Origin: Aquabacterium sp.
Lineage (GTDB): Bacteria > Pseudomonadota > Gammaproteobacteria > Burkholderiales > Burkholderiaceae_C
DNA length: 47,519 bases
Assembly (NCBI RefSeq): GCF_021768455.1
Contig: NZ_JAIZVX010000010.1
Span: forward strand, 1 to 47,519
Reading direction: 5' to 3'
The translations under genes and the position numbers were made by a program. Below are positions 20,262 to 28,533 of this stretch, in pieces. The notes below the pieces were generated by a model. It worked only from the letters and a program-made list of their open reading frames with translations. It did no database searches and was not told the origin of the DNA. Within the stretch, counting starts at the first letter, position 1. Each line of letters begins with the position of its first letter.

Positions 20262-22304
20262 TCAGACCACCTTGATCGAGCCATGTGCGATCCGTGCCCC
20301 GGGGAAGGTGGCGAGGAGGCTTTGCACCAGAGGATCGCCCTGGATCAGGTCCTCGGCCGCAAACTGGCGCTGTTCTCGCGCCACCTGCTCTCGCTGGGCG
20401 GGGGTGTTGAAAGCCTTGCCTGCGCCGATCTCCAACACCACCGGCACCGCCAGCACCTGGCCCATGGCCTGACCCAGCCGCTCCCTGAGGGCATCGCTGC
20501 GGAGGTTCTCTCGCTCGACCTGCAAGCGCCAGTGGCTCTCGCCGCCCTGGTCCGCCTGGGCCAGACATTGAGCCTGCATGGCGAGCTCTCGCACCAGGGC
20601 CGTGACCAGCCCTTTGGCGTTGAGTTCATTCACCAGAGCGCCCCAGCGCTCACCCAAGGGATCCTCTCCGGGGGCTGGCAGGCTGAGCGACACCGTCCGC
20701 ACGGTGGGAGCCTGCGCTGCGGTGGGCTCCGAATCGGCCCAGGCCGGTTCGTCCTGCTCACCAGGGCGCGACGACGACACCATCTCGTCCATGGGCATGG
20801 GTGGTTCGTTGTCGGCCCAGCCATCGGGCTCGCCCGGCGGGATGTCGTCCCAGGGGGGCGCCTCGGATGACGAGGCCTGCGAACGCGCAGGCGGAGCCAC
20901 CTGCTGAGGCGGTGCCGCACGGCGGGCTGGCTCCGTCGGCGATGCCACAGGCGGCACGGGGGGGGCCGCATGCGCTGCGGGCGACGGCACGGGGGGCAGC
21001 GCAACCACCGGCGGAGCCTGCGGCGCCGGCGCAGCGGAGTGCGCCACCACGGGGGGCACAGCGCCCACAGGCGCCACAGGGGCCGAGACAGGCACAGAAG
21101 GGACGGGACGCGTCACTGGCGCGACGCTCACCCCTCGGCTGCCTGCGGGCCCGGCAGCCTCACGTGGCGCTGCCGGGCCCGGTGCTTTTGGGGGCGAAGC
21201 GCCCTGCCCTGGCTTGAAGGCCAACAGGCGCAGCAACAGCATCAAGAGCCCGCTGTATTCGTCGGGGGCCAGGGCCAACTCGGCGCGTCCTTGCAGGCAC
21301 AGGCTGTAGAACAGCTGGGTTTCGTCGGGGGCCAGCAAGGGCGCCAGCCCCTGCCAGATGGCCGCATCCGGGTCCTCGGGGTCCAAGGCCTGGGGCACCG
21401 CCTGCAGGACGGCCATGCGCTGCAAGGCGGTGGCCAACTCCTCGAGCGTGCCCGATGCCGACAAACCAGCGTGACGCAAGGCATCCACACTGGCCACCAG
21501 TCCGGCCCCATCGTTGGCGGCCACGGCCTCGACAATGCGTTGCACATGCTGGCGGTCGACCGACCCCAGCATCTGGCGCACCGCGCCCTCCTCCAGTTGC
21601 CCACCGCCAAAGGCGATGGCCTGATCAGCCAAGGACATCGCATCGCGCATCGAGCCTCGGGCCGCGCGCGACAGGAGGCGCAAGGCGCCCATGTCGAAGC
21701 CGATGCCCTCGATGCCGAGCACATGCTGCAGGTGTTGCAGGACGGTTTCAGCGGCCATGGGCCGCAGGTTGAACTGCAGGCAGCGCGAAAGCACCGTGAC
21801 GGGCACCTTCTGGGGGTCGGTGGTCGCCAGCACGAACTTGAGGTAATCCGGCGGCTCCTCCAGCGTCTTGAGCATGGCGTTGAACGCCGTGTTCGAGAGC
21901 ATGTGCACTTCGTCGATCATGTAGACCTTGAAGCGTCCCACGACCGGCTTGTAGACCGCCTGCTCGAGCAGCTGCGAGATTTCTTCGACACCGCGGTTCG
22001 ACGCGGCATCCAGTTCCACGTAATCGACAAAGCGCCCGGCGTCGATGTCGCGGCAAGGCTGACACTGCCCGCAGGGCGAGGCGGTGATCGTGCCACTCCC
22101 TTCCGGGCCCACGCAGTTCAGCGACTTGGCCAGAATCCGTGACACCGTGGTCTTGCCCACACCCCGGGTGCCTGTGAACAGGTAGGCGTGGTGAAGGCGC
22201 TGTTGCGTGAGTGCATTGCCCAGTGCCTGAACCACGTGCCCCTGACCGACCATGCTGTCGAAGCCCCGAGGACGGTATTTGCGTGCGAGAACCATGGAAG
22301 TCAT
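20262..22304 (-). CDS. dnaX: DNA polymerase III subunits gamma and tau
   Basis: The clamp-loader ATPase, 680 residues as tau. Walker A is GTRGVGKTT, the zinc-binding cysteines are in CGQCQPCRDID plus an upstream Cys, the Walker B region is MIDEVHMLS and sensor 1 is VLSRCLQF. The AAA+ and collar domains end near residue 365 (LLMLLLRLLAFKP). A Pro/Ala-rich linker follows to about 550, then the tau-specific C-terminal domain. At residue 373 there is a complete frameshift cassette (separate entry) that would yield a gamma form of about 381 residues. ATG at 22304 is used; a second ATG three codons later is possible. It heads the ybaB-recR operon. Confidence 0.96.
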   Translation of the reverse strand: MTSMVLARKYRPRGFDSMVGQGHVVQALGNALTQQRLHHAYLFTGTRGVGKTTVSRILAKSLNCVGPEGSGTITASPCGQCQPCRDIDAGRFVDYVELDAASNRGVEEISQLLEQAVYKPVVGRFKVYMIDEVHMLSNTAFNAMLKTLEEPPDYLKFVLATTDPQKVPVTVLSRCLQFNLRPMAAETVLQHLQHVLGIEGIGFDMGALRLLSRAARGSMRDAMSLADQAIAFGGGQLEEGAVRQMLGSVDRQHVQRIVEAVAANDGAGLVASVDALRHAGLSASGTLEELATALQRMAVLQAVPQALDPEDPDAAIWQGLAPLLAPDETQLFYSLCLQGRAELALAPDEYSGLLMLLLRLLAFKPGQGASPPKAPGPAAPREAAGPAGSRGVSVAPVTRPVPSVPVSAPVAPVGAVPPVVAHSAAPAPQAPPVVALPPVPSPAAHAAPPVPPVASPTEPARRAAPPQQVAPPARSQASSSEAPPWDDIPPGEPDGWADNEPPMPMDEMVSSSRPGEQDEPAWADSEPTAAQAPTVRTVSLSLPAPGEDPLGERWGALVNELNAKGLVTALVRELAMQAQCLAQADQGGESHWRLQVERENLRSDALRERLGQAMGQVLAVPVVLEIGAGKAFNTPAQREQVAREQRQFAAEDLIQGDPLVQSLLATFPGARIAHGSIKVV
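21146..21205 (-). promoter_or_regulatory. dnaX: programmed -1 ribosomal frameshift site in dnaX
   Basis: Read on the minus strand: AGGG (21205-21202), nine bases, then the slippery heptamer C CCA AAA (21192-21186) in the zero frame, spanning Pro372 and Lys373. Four bases later a perfect 13-bp stem begins: CGGGCCCGGCAGC (21181-21169) pairs with GCTGCCGGGCCCG (21158-21146) around a ten-base loop. After a -1 slip, eight codons (S T G P G S A T) lead to TGA at 21162-21160, inside the loop. An upstream Shine-Dalgarno-like element, slippery site, downstream stem and early stop are the parts known from Escherichia coli dnaX. The efficiency is unknown. Confidence 0.8.
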
Positions 22305-22441
22305 GACGCGATTCTAGGTGCTCCTTCCCCCCCGGATTGCGGGGCGCTGTGTTGGTCCTTTCGGACACATCTGGTGACAAGTCCACCCACAAAGTTAACC
22401 TGAATTGCCAGGCAGGGCTATCCAGCCCGGGCTGCGCCCCC

Positions 22442-22540
22442 TACAATTTCAGCTGACGCGAACAGTGAAACGCGTCACGGTTCGCGGGTATTCCCGTGCA
22501 CCCTGGAATCGAATTCCCGGTTGACTCGATCTCGCCAGGC
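22442..22540 (+). promoter_or_regulatory. rhlE: candidate promoter and structured leader of rhlE
   Basis: The 286-base gap between dnaX and rhlE has no gene I can support. TACAAT at 22442-22447 could be a -10 box, though no clear -35 is seen. Just after it TGACGCG (22454-22460) and CGCGTCA (22471-22477) form a 7-bp inverted repeat, followed by CGGG-TATT-CCCG and GGAAT-CGA-ATTCC small hairpins before about 22520. The leader would be about 135 bases long. Leader structures are known to regulate some RNA helicase and RNase genes; that it does so here is inference. Confidence 0.4.
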
Positions 22541-22590
22541 CCGGTGAAGACGAGTGCAGTCGCCGAACAACCTTGAGTGGGCCTGTTGTG

Positions 22591-23970
22591 ATGTCATTTG
22601 AAAATCTGGGGTTGGTCGAACCTCTGTTGAAAGCGGTTCTCGAAGCCGGTTACACGACGCCAACCCCGATCCAGGCACAGGCCATTCCGGCCGTGCTCAA
22701 AGGTGGGGACCTCCTCGCCGGCGCCCAGACGGGCACAGGCAAGACCGCAGGCTTCACCCTCCCCTTGCTGCACAACCTGGTCCAATCGACCAGCCGTCCC
22801 GCTGCGGGTACCAAGCGCCCGATCCGTGCCCTGATCCTGACCCCGACGCGCGAACTCGCCGCCCAGGTCGAAGAAAGCGTGCGCGTCTACGGCAAGTACC
22901 TCCCCATCAAATCGATGGTGATGTTCGGTGGTGTGGGCATGAACCCGCAAATCGAAGCCCTGCGCCGTGGTGTCGACGTGCTCGTGGCCACCCCTGGCCG
23001 CCTGCTGGATCACCACCAGCAAGGCACGCTGGACCTGAGTCAGGTCGAGTACTTCGTGCTCGATGAAGCCGATCGCATGCTCGACATGGGCTTCATCCAC
23101 GACATCCGCCGCGTGCTGAATGTGTTGCCCCCGAAGAAGCAGAGCCTGCTGTTCTCGGCCACCTTCTCCGACGAGATCAAGGCCCTGGCCGAGCGCCTGC
23201 TGAACCAGCCTCAGATCATCGAGGTGGCCCGCCGCAACGCGACCGCCGACACCATTGCCCAGAAGATCCACCCGGTCGATCGCGACCGCAAGAAGGAACT
23301 GCTGACCCACCTGATCCAGTCGAACAACTGGCACCAGGTGCTGGTGTTCACGCGCATGAAGCATGGCGCCAACAGGCTGGTGGAGTTCCTGGTCAAGCAA
23401 GGCGTGACGGCCATGGCCATCCATGGCAACAAAAGCCAGAGCGCCCGCACACGTGCGCTGTCGGAGTTCAAGTCCGGTGAACTGCAAGTGCTGGTCGCGA
23501 CCGACATCGCAGCACGCGGCATCGACATCGACCAATTGCCCCATGTGGTGAACTTCGAGCTGCCCAACATCGCGGAAGACTACGTGCACCGCATCGGCCG
23601 CACGGGCCGTGCAGGCGCCGAGGGCGAGGCCGTCTCCCTGGTCTGCGTCGACGAAGAAGGCTTCCTGGCCGACATCGAAAAGCTGATCAAACGCAGCATC
23701 CCACGCGAAGTGGTGGCGGGCTATGAGCCCGACCCGCATGCACGCCCCGAGCCGATTCAATTGGGTCGCCGTGTGCTGCATGGCGGCGCAGGCTCCCGAT
23801 CGGGTGGCGGTGGGCGCTCCGGCGGTCAGGCACCCCGCGGCAACGGCGGAAGCAATGGCCAAGGACGCAACAACGGACGCGGAGGCTCTTCGGCCCGCCC
23901 CGAGCAGCGTGGCAGCGGCGATCGGCCCTCTGCTGGTCAGGCAACATCGCTGCGACACCGCAGTCGCTGA
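22591..23970 (+). CDS. rhlE: DEAD-box ATP-dependent RNA helicase, RhlE-type
   Basis: A two-domain RNA helicase of 459 residues, active in RNA remodelling, ribosome assembly or RNA decay. Motifs in order: Q motif [10 protein letters not shown], motif [25 protein letters not shown] (VLDEADRML), SAT, then [10 protein letters not shown] and HRIGRTGR. The C-terminal 75 or so residues are rich in Gly, Arg and Ser (RGG-like) and likely bind RNA. ATG 22591 (MSFENLGL) is chosen over an upstream in-frame TTG because it matches the family start. RhlE is the best match by start and tail; a cold-shock relative is possible. Confidence 0.92.
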   Translation: MSFENLGLVEPLLKAVLEAGYTTPTPIQAQAIPAVLKGGDLLAGAQTGTGKTAGFTLPLLHNLVQSTSRPAAGTKRPIRALILTPTRELAAQVEESVRVYGKYLPIKSMVMFGGVGMNPQIEALRRGVDVLVATPGRLLDHHQQGTLDLSQVEYFVLDEADRMLDMGFIHDIRRVLNVLPPKKQSLLFSATFSDEIKALAERLLNQPQIIEVARRNATADTIAQKIHPVDRDRKKELLTHLIQSNNWHQVLVFTRMKHGANRLVEFLVKQGVTAMAIHGNKSQSARTRALSEFKSGELQVLVATDIAARGIDIDQLPHVVNFELPNIAEDYVHRIGRTGRAGAEGEAVSLVCVDEEGFLADIEKLIKRSIPREVVAGYEPDPHARPEPIQLGRRVLHGGAGSRSGGGGRSGGQAPRGNGGSNGQGRNNGRGGSSARPEQRGSGDRPSAGQATSLRHRSR

Positions 23971-24015
23971 ATGCACGGAAGGGGGGCGATGGCCTCCTCC
24001 TTGCGCAGATCGACG

Positions 24016-24040
24016 AGAACCGGGCTCTGCCCGGTTTTTT
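24016..24040 (+). terminator. intrinsic terminator of rhlE
   Basis: AACCGGGC (24018-24025) pairs with GCCCGGTT (24029-24036) around a three-base loop and is followed by a run of Ts to 24040, 46 bases after the rhlE stop. Confidence 0.9.
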
Positions 24041-24073
24041 CATGGCCCATCCACGCAGAGAATGACGGACAAC

Positions 24074-24101
24074 AAAAAGCCCGGACAAGCCGGGCTTTTT
24101 T
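24074..24101. terminator. bidirectional intrinsic terminator
   Basis: AAAAAGCCCGG (24074-24084) pairs with CCGGGCTTTTT (24090-24100) around a five-base loop. The A and T runs make it work on both strands. On the minus strand it terminates the small Ala/Lys-rich gene; on the plus strand it backs up the rhlE terminator. Confidence 0.9.
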
Positions 24102-24143
24102 CTGTCGGACTCGCCAGCCCGCAGGCCGGCAAGCTGAACCCGA

Positions 24144-24326
24144 TTACTTGGAGGCAGCGGCCGAAGCAGCGGCAGCAGCCTTCTTGGCGGCCTTGTGATG
24201 GGCCTTCTTGGCAGCCTTCTTGGCGGGAGCCGAAGCAGCGGCAGCAGGAGCCGAAGCAGCGGTTTCAGCGGCGAAAGCGCCCACAGCGAACATCGAGGCA
24301 ATCAGGGCGGCGATCAGTTTTTTCAT
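24144..24326 (-). CDS. small exported Ala/Lys/His-rich protein
   Basis: A 60-residue protein I cannot assign to a function. It has a clean signal peptide (MKKLIAALIASMFAVGAFA, cleavage at AFA-AE). The mature 40 or so residues consist almost only of Ala, Lys, Ser and Pro with two His, in repeating AAK/APA units, like the tail of histone H1-like proteins. A ribosome-binding GGAG lies seven bases before the ATG, and a strong terminator follows, so it is very probably a real, independent gene. A mature protein of this composition would be cationic and helical. Similar short lysine/alanine-rich exported proteins occur in Burkholderiales as hypothetical proteins. Confidence 0.75.
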   Translation of the reverse strand: MKKLIAALIASMFAVGAFAAETAASAPAAAASAPAKKAAKKAHHKAAKKAAAAASAAASK

Positions 24327-24367
24327 GGTTCACTCCGAATGAGGAAAGAGGCACGTTGGTGTGTGTG

Positions 24368-24391
24368 ACAACCCGTTCTTGGCCGGGTTGT
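24368..24391. repeat. inverted repeat upstream of the small exported protein gene
   Basis: ACAACCCG (24368-24375) and CGGGTTGT (24384-24391) are perfect inverted copies separated by eight bases, about 42 bases before the start codon on the minus strand. It could be a leader hairpin or a protein site. A second short repeat, GAAGGT and ACCTTC, lies further upstream around 24411-24431. Confidence 0.5.
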
Positions 24392-24446
24392 GAGGTTTCA
24401 ACGTGGCATGCAGAAGGTCCGTTGACACCTTCCGCACATTTTTTGC

Positions 24447-25274
24447 TCATTCGAAATGGCCTTCACGCAGCCATTTCGTCGCCACCCACTTTTCTCCTCG
24501 CACCACGGGCGCCCCGCCATGCAGGGTGCCTGTGGAAGGCTCGGGCGAGCCGTAGGCAAAAAACACCGCCTGGCCGGCCACGGCGCTCACGCTGAGCCCA
24601 GCATCTGGAAAGACGGTGGCACCGCCCTCCTCCGGGGTGTTCAGGTACATCACCAGGGTCGCCACACGCTGCCCCCCGCGGCGAAGGATGCTGGAGGTGC
24701 CGGCGTGATCCGGGTCGAAGTAGTCGTAGTGGGCCTTGTATTCGGCGCCCGGCGCGTACCGCAGGACCTGAAGGCCCTCGCCATGGTCGACGGGCCAACC
24801 CAGCAAGGCGGCAATGCGCGCCTCGATGCGCCGACACAGGGGGGTCTCACCTCGCTGGAAAAACATGCCCTGGCTGGTCCGGGCCCGGTTGACCTCGCTG
24901 CCTCCGGTTTCGTTGACGACCGTCTCCGAGCGAGACAGCCTGGGGCGTGCCTCGTCGATCAGGGCTGCGCATTCGGCTGGGCTCAGCATCTGCCCCAGGA
25001 TGGCCACGCGCGGATGCTGCAGGCTCGCCAGCACCTGCACCGCATGGCCGCCCTGGTCTTCCCACTGGCTGAGGCCTTCCGGAACGCACAACTCGGGTAG
25101 GGCACGAGGCATCGCCCCCTCAGGCCGCATCCCTTCAGCCAGGGCCCGTGCTGCGACGCCGGGCTCCCAGCCGCTGCGCTCCATGGCCTCTTGCAGGGCC
25201 AAAGGTGGCTGACCAGCCTCGGTCTGCTCGCGTATCCACCGGAGCAAGGCCGGTGTCACCAACTGATCGACCAT
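24447..25274 (-). CDS. 2OG-Fe(II) oxygenase, prolyl 4-hydroxylase-like
   Basis: A non-haem iron, 2-oxoglutarate-dependent oxygenase of 275 residues. The iron ligands are HxD in YKAHYDYFDP and the distal His in TGTLHGGAPV; the 2-oxoglutarate-binding Lys is in GEKWVATKW. The YFDPDHAG and LNTPEEGGATVFP blocks are typical of the P4Hc group. The N-terminal 50 residues (ALLRWIREQTEAGQPPLALQ and the following helix) form a separate helical module. The ATG at 25274 has GAGG upstream; a TTG at 25289 would overlap the yaaA stop. The substrate is unknown; bacterial relatives hydroxylate proline in proteins such as EF-Tu. Confidence 0.85.
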   Translation of the reverse strand: MVDQLVTPALLRWIREQTEAGQPPLALQEAMERSGWEPGVAARALAEGMRPEGAMPRALPELCVPEGLSQWEDQGGHAVQVLASLQHPRVAILGQMLSPAECAALIDEARPRLSRSETVVNETGGSEVNRARTSQGMFFQRGETPLCRRIEARIAALLGWPVDHGEGLQVLRYAPGAEYKAHYDYFDPDHAGTSSILRRGGQRVATLVMYLNTPEEGGATVFPDAGLSVSAVAGQAVFFAYGSPEPSTGTLHGGAPVVRGEKWVATKWLREGHFE

Positions 25275-25285
25275 GCTGAACGACC

Positions 25286-26062
25286 TCAATCCACCAGGCG
25301 CCGGCGGAAAACCAGGCGATCCGGCTCCGAGGCTGCTGCGTCGTGGGCATAGCCTTCCGCGTCAAAGTCCAGCAATTGGGCGGGCGTGCGGGCCCGTTGA
25401 ACGATCGCATGACGCGCCATGAGGCCGCGGGCACGCTTGGCATGGAAGCTGATGATCTTCCACTGCCCCGCCTTCCAGTCCTCGAAGACACACTCGACGA
25501 CGCGGGCGCGCAGGGCCTTTCGCTTCACTGATTTGAAGTACTCCTGCGAGGCCAGGTTGAGGACCACATCGTCGCCCTGGGCTGCAAGGCGCTGGTTGAG
25601 GTGCTCGGCCAGTGTGTCACCCCAGAAGGCATACAGGTCCTTGCCACGCGGGTTGGGCAGACGGGTGCCCATCTCGAGGCGATAGGGCTGCATCCAGTCC
25701 AGCGGGCGAAGGACACCGTAGAGTCCCGACAGGATGCCCAGGTGCTCCTGCGCCCAGTCGAGGTCGGCCTGGCTCAGGGTGTTGGCATTCAGGCCTTCAT
25801 AGACATCGCCATTGAAGGCCAGCACGGCCTGCTTGCTGTTGGAGGCAGAGAAGGTCGGGGTCCAGGTGGCGTAGCGCGCCACGTTCAGCGCCGACAGCGC
25901 GTCGCTCAGGTCCATCAGGCTGGCGATCTGCGCCGGCGTGTAAGGCTGCAGCACCTCGATGAGTTCGGACGAAGCGGCAGTGAACTGAGGCAAGGTGTGC
26001 TTGCTGGTGGTCGGTGGGGTGTCGTAGTCGAGGCTTTTGGCCGGAGACAGCAGGATGATCAT
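25286..26062 (-). CDS. yaaA: peroxide stress protein YaaA
   Basis: A member of the YaaA (DUF328) family, 258 residues, known to limit iron-driven damage during hydrogen peroxide stress in Escherichia coli. The family signatures are clear: [13 protein letters not shown] at the start, [29 protein letters not shown], the LYAFWGD block, [10 protein letters not shown] and [14 protein letters not shown]. Length is normal. It lies directly upstream of the oxygenase gene with about 11 bases between stop and ATG, so the two form an operon. Confidence 0.96.
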   Translation of the reverse strand: MIILLSPAKSLDYDTPPTTSKHTLPQFTAASSELIEVLQPYTPAQIASLMDLSDALSALNVARYATWTPTFSASNSKQAVLAFNGDVYEGLNANTLSQADLDWAQEHLGILSGLYGVLRPLDWMQPYRLEMGTRLPNPRGKDLYAFWGDTLAEHLNQRLAAQGDDVVLNLASQEYFKSVKRKALRARVVECVFEDWKAGQWKIISFHAKRARGLMARHAIVQRARTPAQLLDFDAEGYAHDAAASEPDRLVFRRRLVD

Positions 26063-26068
26063 GTCGGG

Positions 26069-26245
26069 TCAGGGCGAGGTGCGGCCAGGCAGGGCATGCA
26101 GGCCGGCAAGAAGATGCTTGGATTCTGCCGGATCCACCGCGTCGCCAGCGTGTCGGCAGCATTCTTGAGCGAATCGTCGGGCGGCGTCGCCCCACTCAGC
26201 GGCCTGTCGCACCATCGATCGCACCACTTCCCGGAGGTGCTTCAC
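26069..26245 (-). CDS. possible small protein upstream of yaaA
   Basis: A 58-codon frame beginning with GTG at 26245 and ending six bases before the yaaA ATG, an operon-like spacing. The product starts KHLREVVRSMVRQAAEWGDA and continues with amphipathic helix character and two adjacent cysteines. I do not recognise it. There is no strong ribosome-binding site, and the region might instead be the yaaA leader. It fills most of the 262-base gap between yaaA and the divergent carbonic anhydrase-like gene. Confidence 0.35.
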   Translation of the reverse strand: MKHLREVVRSMVRQAAEWGDAARRFAQECCRHAGDAVDPAESKHLLAGLHALPGRTSP

Positions 26246-26324
26246 ACCAGGGCGCCCCCGGGGAGGCCCAAGCCACCTAGAATCAAGGCCTCCCACATGC
26301 TGCGCCGCGCCTGGCGCCTCCCCC

Positions 26325-26861
26325 ATGGCCATCTACCGCATCAAAGATCAGGTTCCAGACGTCCACCCCGTGGCCTTCGTGGCGGAATCCGCCGACGTGA
26401 TCGGTCAGGTCCGGCTGGCACGAGGCAGCAGCATCTGGCCGCAGGCCGTGCTGAGGGGGGACAACGAGCCCATCACCGTGGGTGAGCGTTCCAACATCCA
26501 GGAATGCGCCGTGCTGCACACCGACGTCGGCTTTCCGTTGACCATTGGCGCCGACGTCACCGTGGGTCACCAGGTCATGCTGCATGGCTGCACGGTGGGT
26601 GACGGTGCCTTGATCGGCATCCAGGCCGTGGTGCTCAATGGCGCGGTGATCGGCAAGGAATGCCTGGTTGGCGCAGGCTCGCTGGTCACGGAAGGCAAGG
26701 TGTTCGAAGACGGGATGCTGATCCTCGGCTCGCCCGCCAAGGCCGTGCGCCCCCTCACCGATGCCGAGAAAACCCGCATGCGCGTCGGCACGGCCATGTA
26801 TGTGAACAAGGCGGTCCAGTACAAGACCGATCTGGTGCGCGTTGACGCACCGTCAAAGTGA
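26325..26861 (+). CDS. gamma-carbonic anhydrase-like hexapeptide protein
   Basis: A left-handed beta-helix protein of 178 residues of the gamma-carbonic anhydrase/YrdA group. Metal-binding histidines are in position: one in CAVLHTD and two in VGHQVMLHGC. RGDNEPITVGERSNIQE and GIQAVVLNGAVIG are typical hexapeptide repeats. Most relatives outside methanogens and plants have not shown strong carbonic anhydrase activity, so the reaction is open. hslO follows after seven bases. Confidence 0.88.
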   Translation: MAIYRIKDQVPDVHPVAFVAESADVIGQVRLARGSSIWPQAVLRGDNEPITVGERSNIQECAVLHTDVGFPLTIGADVTVGHQVMLHGCTVGDGALIGIQAVVLNGAVIGKECLVGAGSLVTEGKVFEDGMLILGSPAKAVRPLTDAEKTRMRVGTAMYVNKAVQYKTDLVRVDAPSK

Positions 26862-26868
26862 AAAATCC

Positions 26869-27852
26869 ATGAGTGAATTGCACAAGTTCCTGTTCGAAGG
26901 CCTGCCCGTGCGCGGCATGATCGTCCGCCTCACCGATGGCTGGCAGGAGCTGCTTCGCCGACGCGAAGAAGGTGAACCTTTCGATGCGCCTTTGCGACGC
27001 CTGTTGGGCGAAATGAGCGCGGCCGGCGTGCTGATGCAGGCCAACATCAAGTTCAACGGCGCGCTGGTCTTGCAGATCTTTGGTGACGGCCCGGTGAAGC
27101 TGGCTGTGACCGAAGTCCAGCCCGACCTGGCTTTCCGCTCGACCGCCAAGGTCGTGGGTGAACTGCCTGCCAGCGACAATGGGCACCTGCCCCTGGAGGT
27201 GATGGTCAACGTGGATGGCAAGGGCCGTTGCGCGATCACCCTCGACCCGCAGGACCGACAGCCCGGCCAACAGCCCTATCAGGGCGTGGTGCCACTGCAT
27301 GGCGACCAGAAGGAGCCCCTGCACAAGCTGAGCGAGGTGCTGGAGCACTACATGCTGCAGTCCGAGCAGCTGGACACCCGCCTGGTGCTGGCCGCCAACG
27401 ACGAAGTGGCCGCCGGCCTGCTGATCCAGCGCATCCCTCTGGAAGGCGAAGGCAACCTGGGCGCCAAACTGTCTCAGGAAGATGAGATCGGTCTGAACGA
27501 GCACTACAACCGCATCGCGCACCTGGCCTCGACCCTGAGCCAGGAAGAGCTGTTGACGCTGGACGTCGACACCATCTTGCGCCGACTCTTCTGGGAAGAG
27601 GACGTGCGCCATTTCGAGCCCATGGCCGGCCCCACCGCCCCTCGCTTTGCCTGCACCTGCTCACGCGAACGCGTGGCCCAGATGCTGCGCGGCCTGGGGG
27701 CGGAAGAGATCGAAAGCATCATCGCGGAACAAGGCCAGGTGGACATCGGCTGCGAGTTCTGCGGCCAGCACTACCAGTTCGACCCGGTCGACGCCGCAGG
27801 GCTCTTCACCGACGGTGGCGTGACCCCACCGGGTTCCTCCCGCCTGCAGTGA
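26869..27852 (+). CDS. hslO: redox-regulated chaperone Hsp33
   Basis: A holdase chaperone of 327 residues switched on by oxidation. The redox zinc centre near the C-terminus is complete: CTC in FACTCSRERV and CEFC in DIGCEFCGQHYQF. The N-terminal core shows GMIVRLTDGWQELL and GDGPVKLAVTEV. ATG 26869 (SELHKFLFEG) is chosen; an upstream in-frame TTG at 26842 falls inside the previous gene. It is coupled to the gamma-carbonic anhydrase-like gene seven bases before. Confidence 0.95.
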   Translation: MSELHKFLFEGLPVRGMIVRLTDGWQELLRRREEGEPFDAPLRRLLGEMSAAGVLMQANIKFNGALVLQIFGDGPVKLAVTEVQPDLAFRSTAKVVGELPASDNGHLPLEVMVNVDGKGRCAITLDPQDRQPGQQPYQGVVPLHGDQKEPLHKLSEVLEHYMLQSEQLDTRLVLAANDEVAAGLLIQRIPLEGEGNLGAKLSQEDEIGLNEHYNRIAHLASTLSQEELLTLDVDTILRRLFWEEDVRHFEPMAGPTAPRFACTCSRERVAQMLRGLGAEEIESIIAEQGQVDIGCEFCGQHYQFDPVDAAGLFTDGGVTPPGSSRLQ

Positions 27853-27897
27853 CACCCCAGGCAAGGCCAGGCGCCCTGCCCCATCCGCCTGCGTGAT

Positions 27898-28533
27898 TCA
27901 GCTGCGGGGCAGCCAATGCTGCTCGCAGTCGCCATCGTCGCAGCGCTCGCAGACCCAGCGCCAGGTGCTGGGGCCTGCAGACCGGCGCACACGGGCCGAC
28001 TCGTCGAGCAAGTGCGTCACCAAAGACAGGCCGCGCTCAGCCCGGGTGTCACCCTGACCGGCCACCACCCCATAGCCCACCCCCATGCGTTGCAGGGCCT
28101 GGCGGATCAGGTCATCCACAGGCTCGCGGACATGGGGGCCATCGCGTTGATGCCCGTCTGCCTGCCATGCCAGGTCAAGCGAGGTGAGCAGGGTCAGGTC
28201 GGCCTGCCGATGAGCGGCCTCGGCCATCGGATAAAGGCTGCGGTCACCGAACACGAACTCGCTGTAGATCGCGATCATGAGCGCAGAGGTGTCGGCGATG
28301 ACCACATCGTGCGTGTCCGCCGCGCGGGCGATCAGGCGACTCTGTTCGGCGGCGATGCCCAACTGCTCTTCCACACGGGGCGTGCGACCGGCCTGGTCAC
28401 AAAAGCCTCGCAACCACTCAGGCACCATGACCGCATCGACCCCACCTGCCTGCAGGCGTTGCACGATGGCTTCGCACAAGGTGGTCTTGCCGGTGCTCTC
28501 GGCCCCCAGCACCACGATGACGGTGCCACTCAT
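27898..28533 (-). CDS. NadR-like nicotinamide ribonucleoside kinase / AAA ATPase
   Basis: A P-loop kinase-like protein of 211 residues. Walker A is GAESTGKTT at residues 10-18, in the form typical of the ribosylnicotinamide kinase part of NadR. VMVPEWLRGFC and VIADTSALMIAIYSEF are the expected substrate and Walker B segments; LTLLTSLDLAWQADGHQRD is also NadR-like. There is no helix-turn-helix and no adenylyltransferase part. It directly follows the transporter gene pnuC (ATGA overlap), which supports phosphorylation of imported nicotinamide riboside to NMN. A C-terminal CERCDDGDC cluster is an unusual extra. Confidence 0.85.
   Translation of the reverse strand: MSGTVIVVLGAESTGKTTLCEAIVQRLQAGGVDAVMVPEWLRGFCDQAGRTPRVEEQLGIAAEQSRLIARAADTHDVVIADTSALMIAIYSEFVFGDRSLYPMAEAAHRQADLTLLTSLDLAWQADGHQRDGPHVREPVDDLIRQALQRMGVGYGVVAGQGDTRAERGLSLVTHLLDESARVRRSAGPSTWRWVCERCDDGDCEQHWLPRS

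Noticed and set aside
22505..22525. tRNA T-arm-like GGAATCGAATTCC
   Set aside because: No acceptor, D or anticodon arm can be drawn around it; it is only a short hairpin.
22305..22590. 4.5S (SRP) RNA gene, often found near dnaX
   Set aside because: The gap has a GTCC-GAAA-GGAC hairpin and a GGAAGGAGCAC-like string on the minus strand. The conserved SRP core around GGTCCGGAAGGAAGCAG is not present and no long paired arm encloses it.
27870..27915. CTGCCCC / GGGGCAG inverted repeat between hslO and the kinase gene
   Set aside because: A 23-base loop, partial overlap with the kinase stop region and no T run; probably chance in GC-rich DNA.
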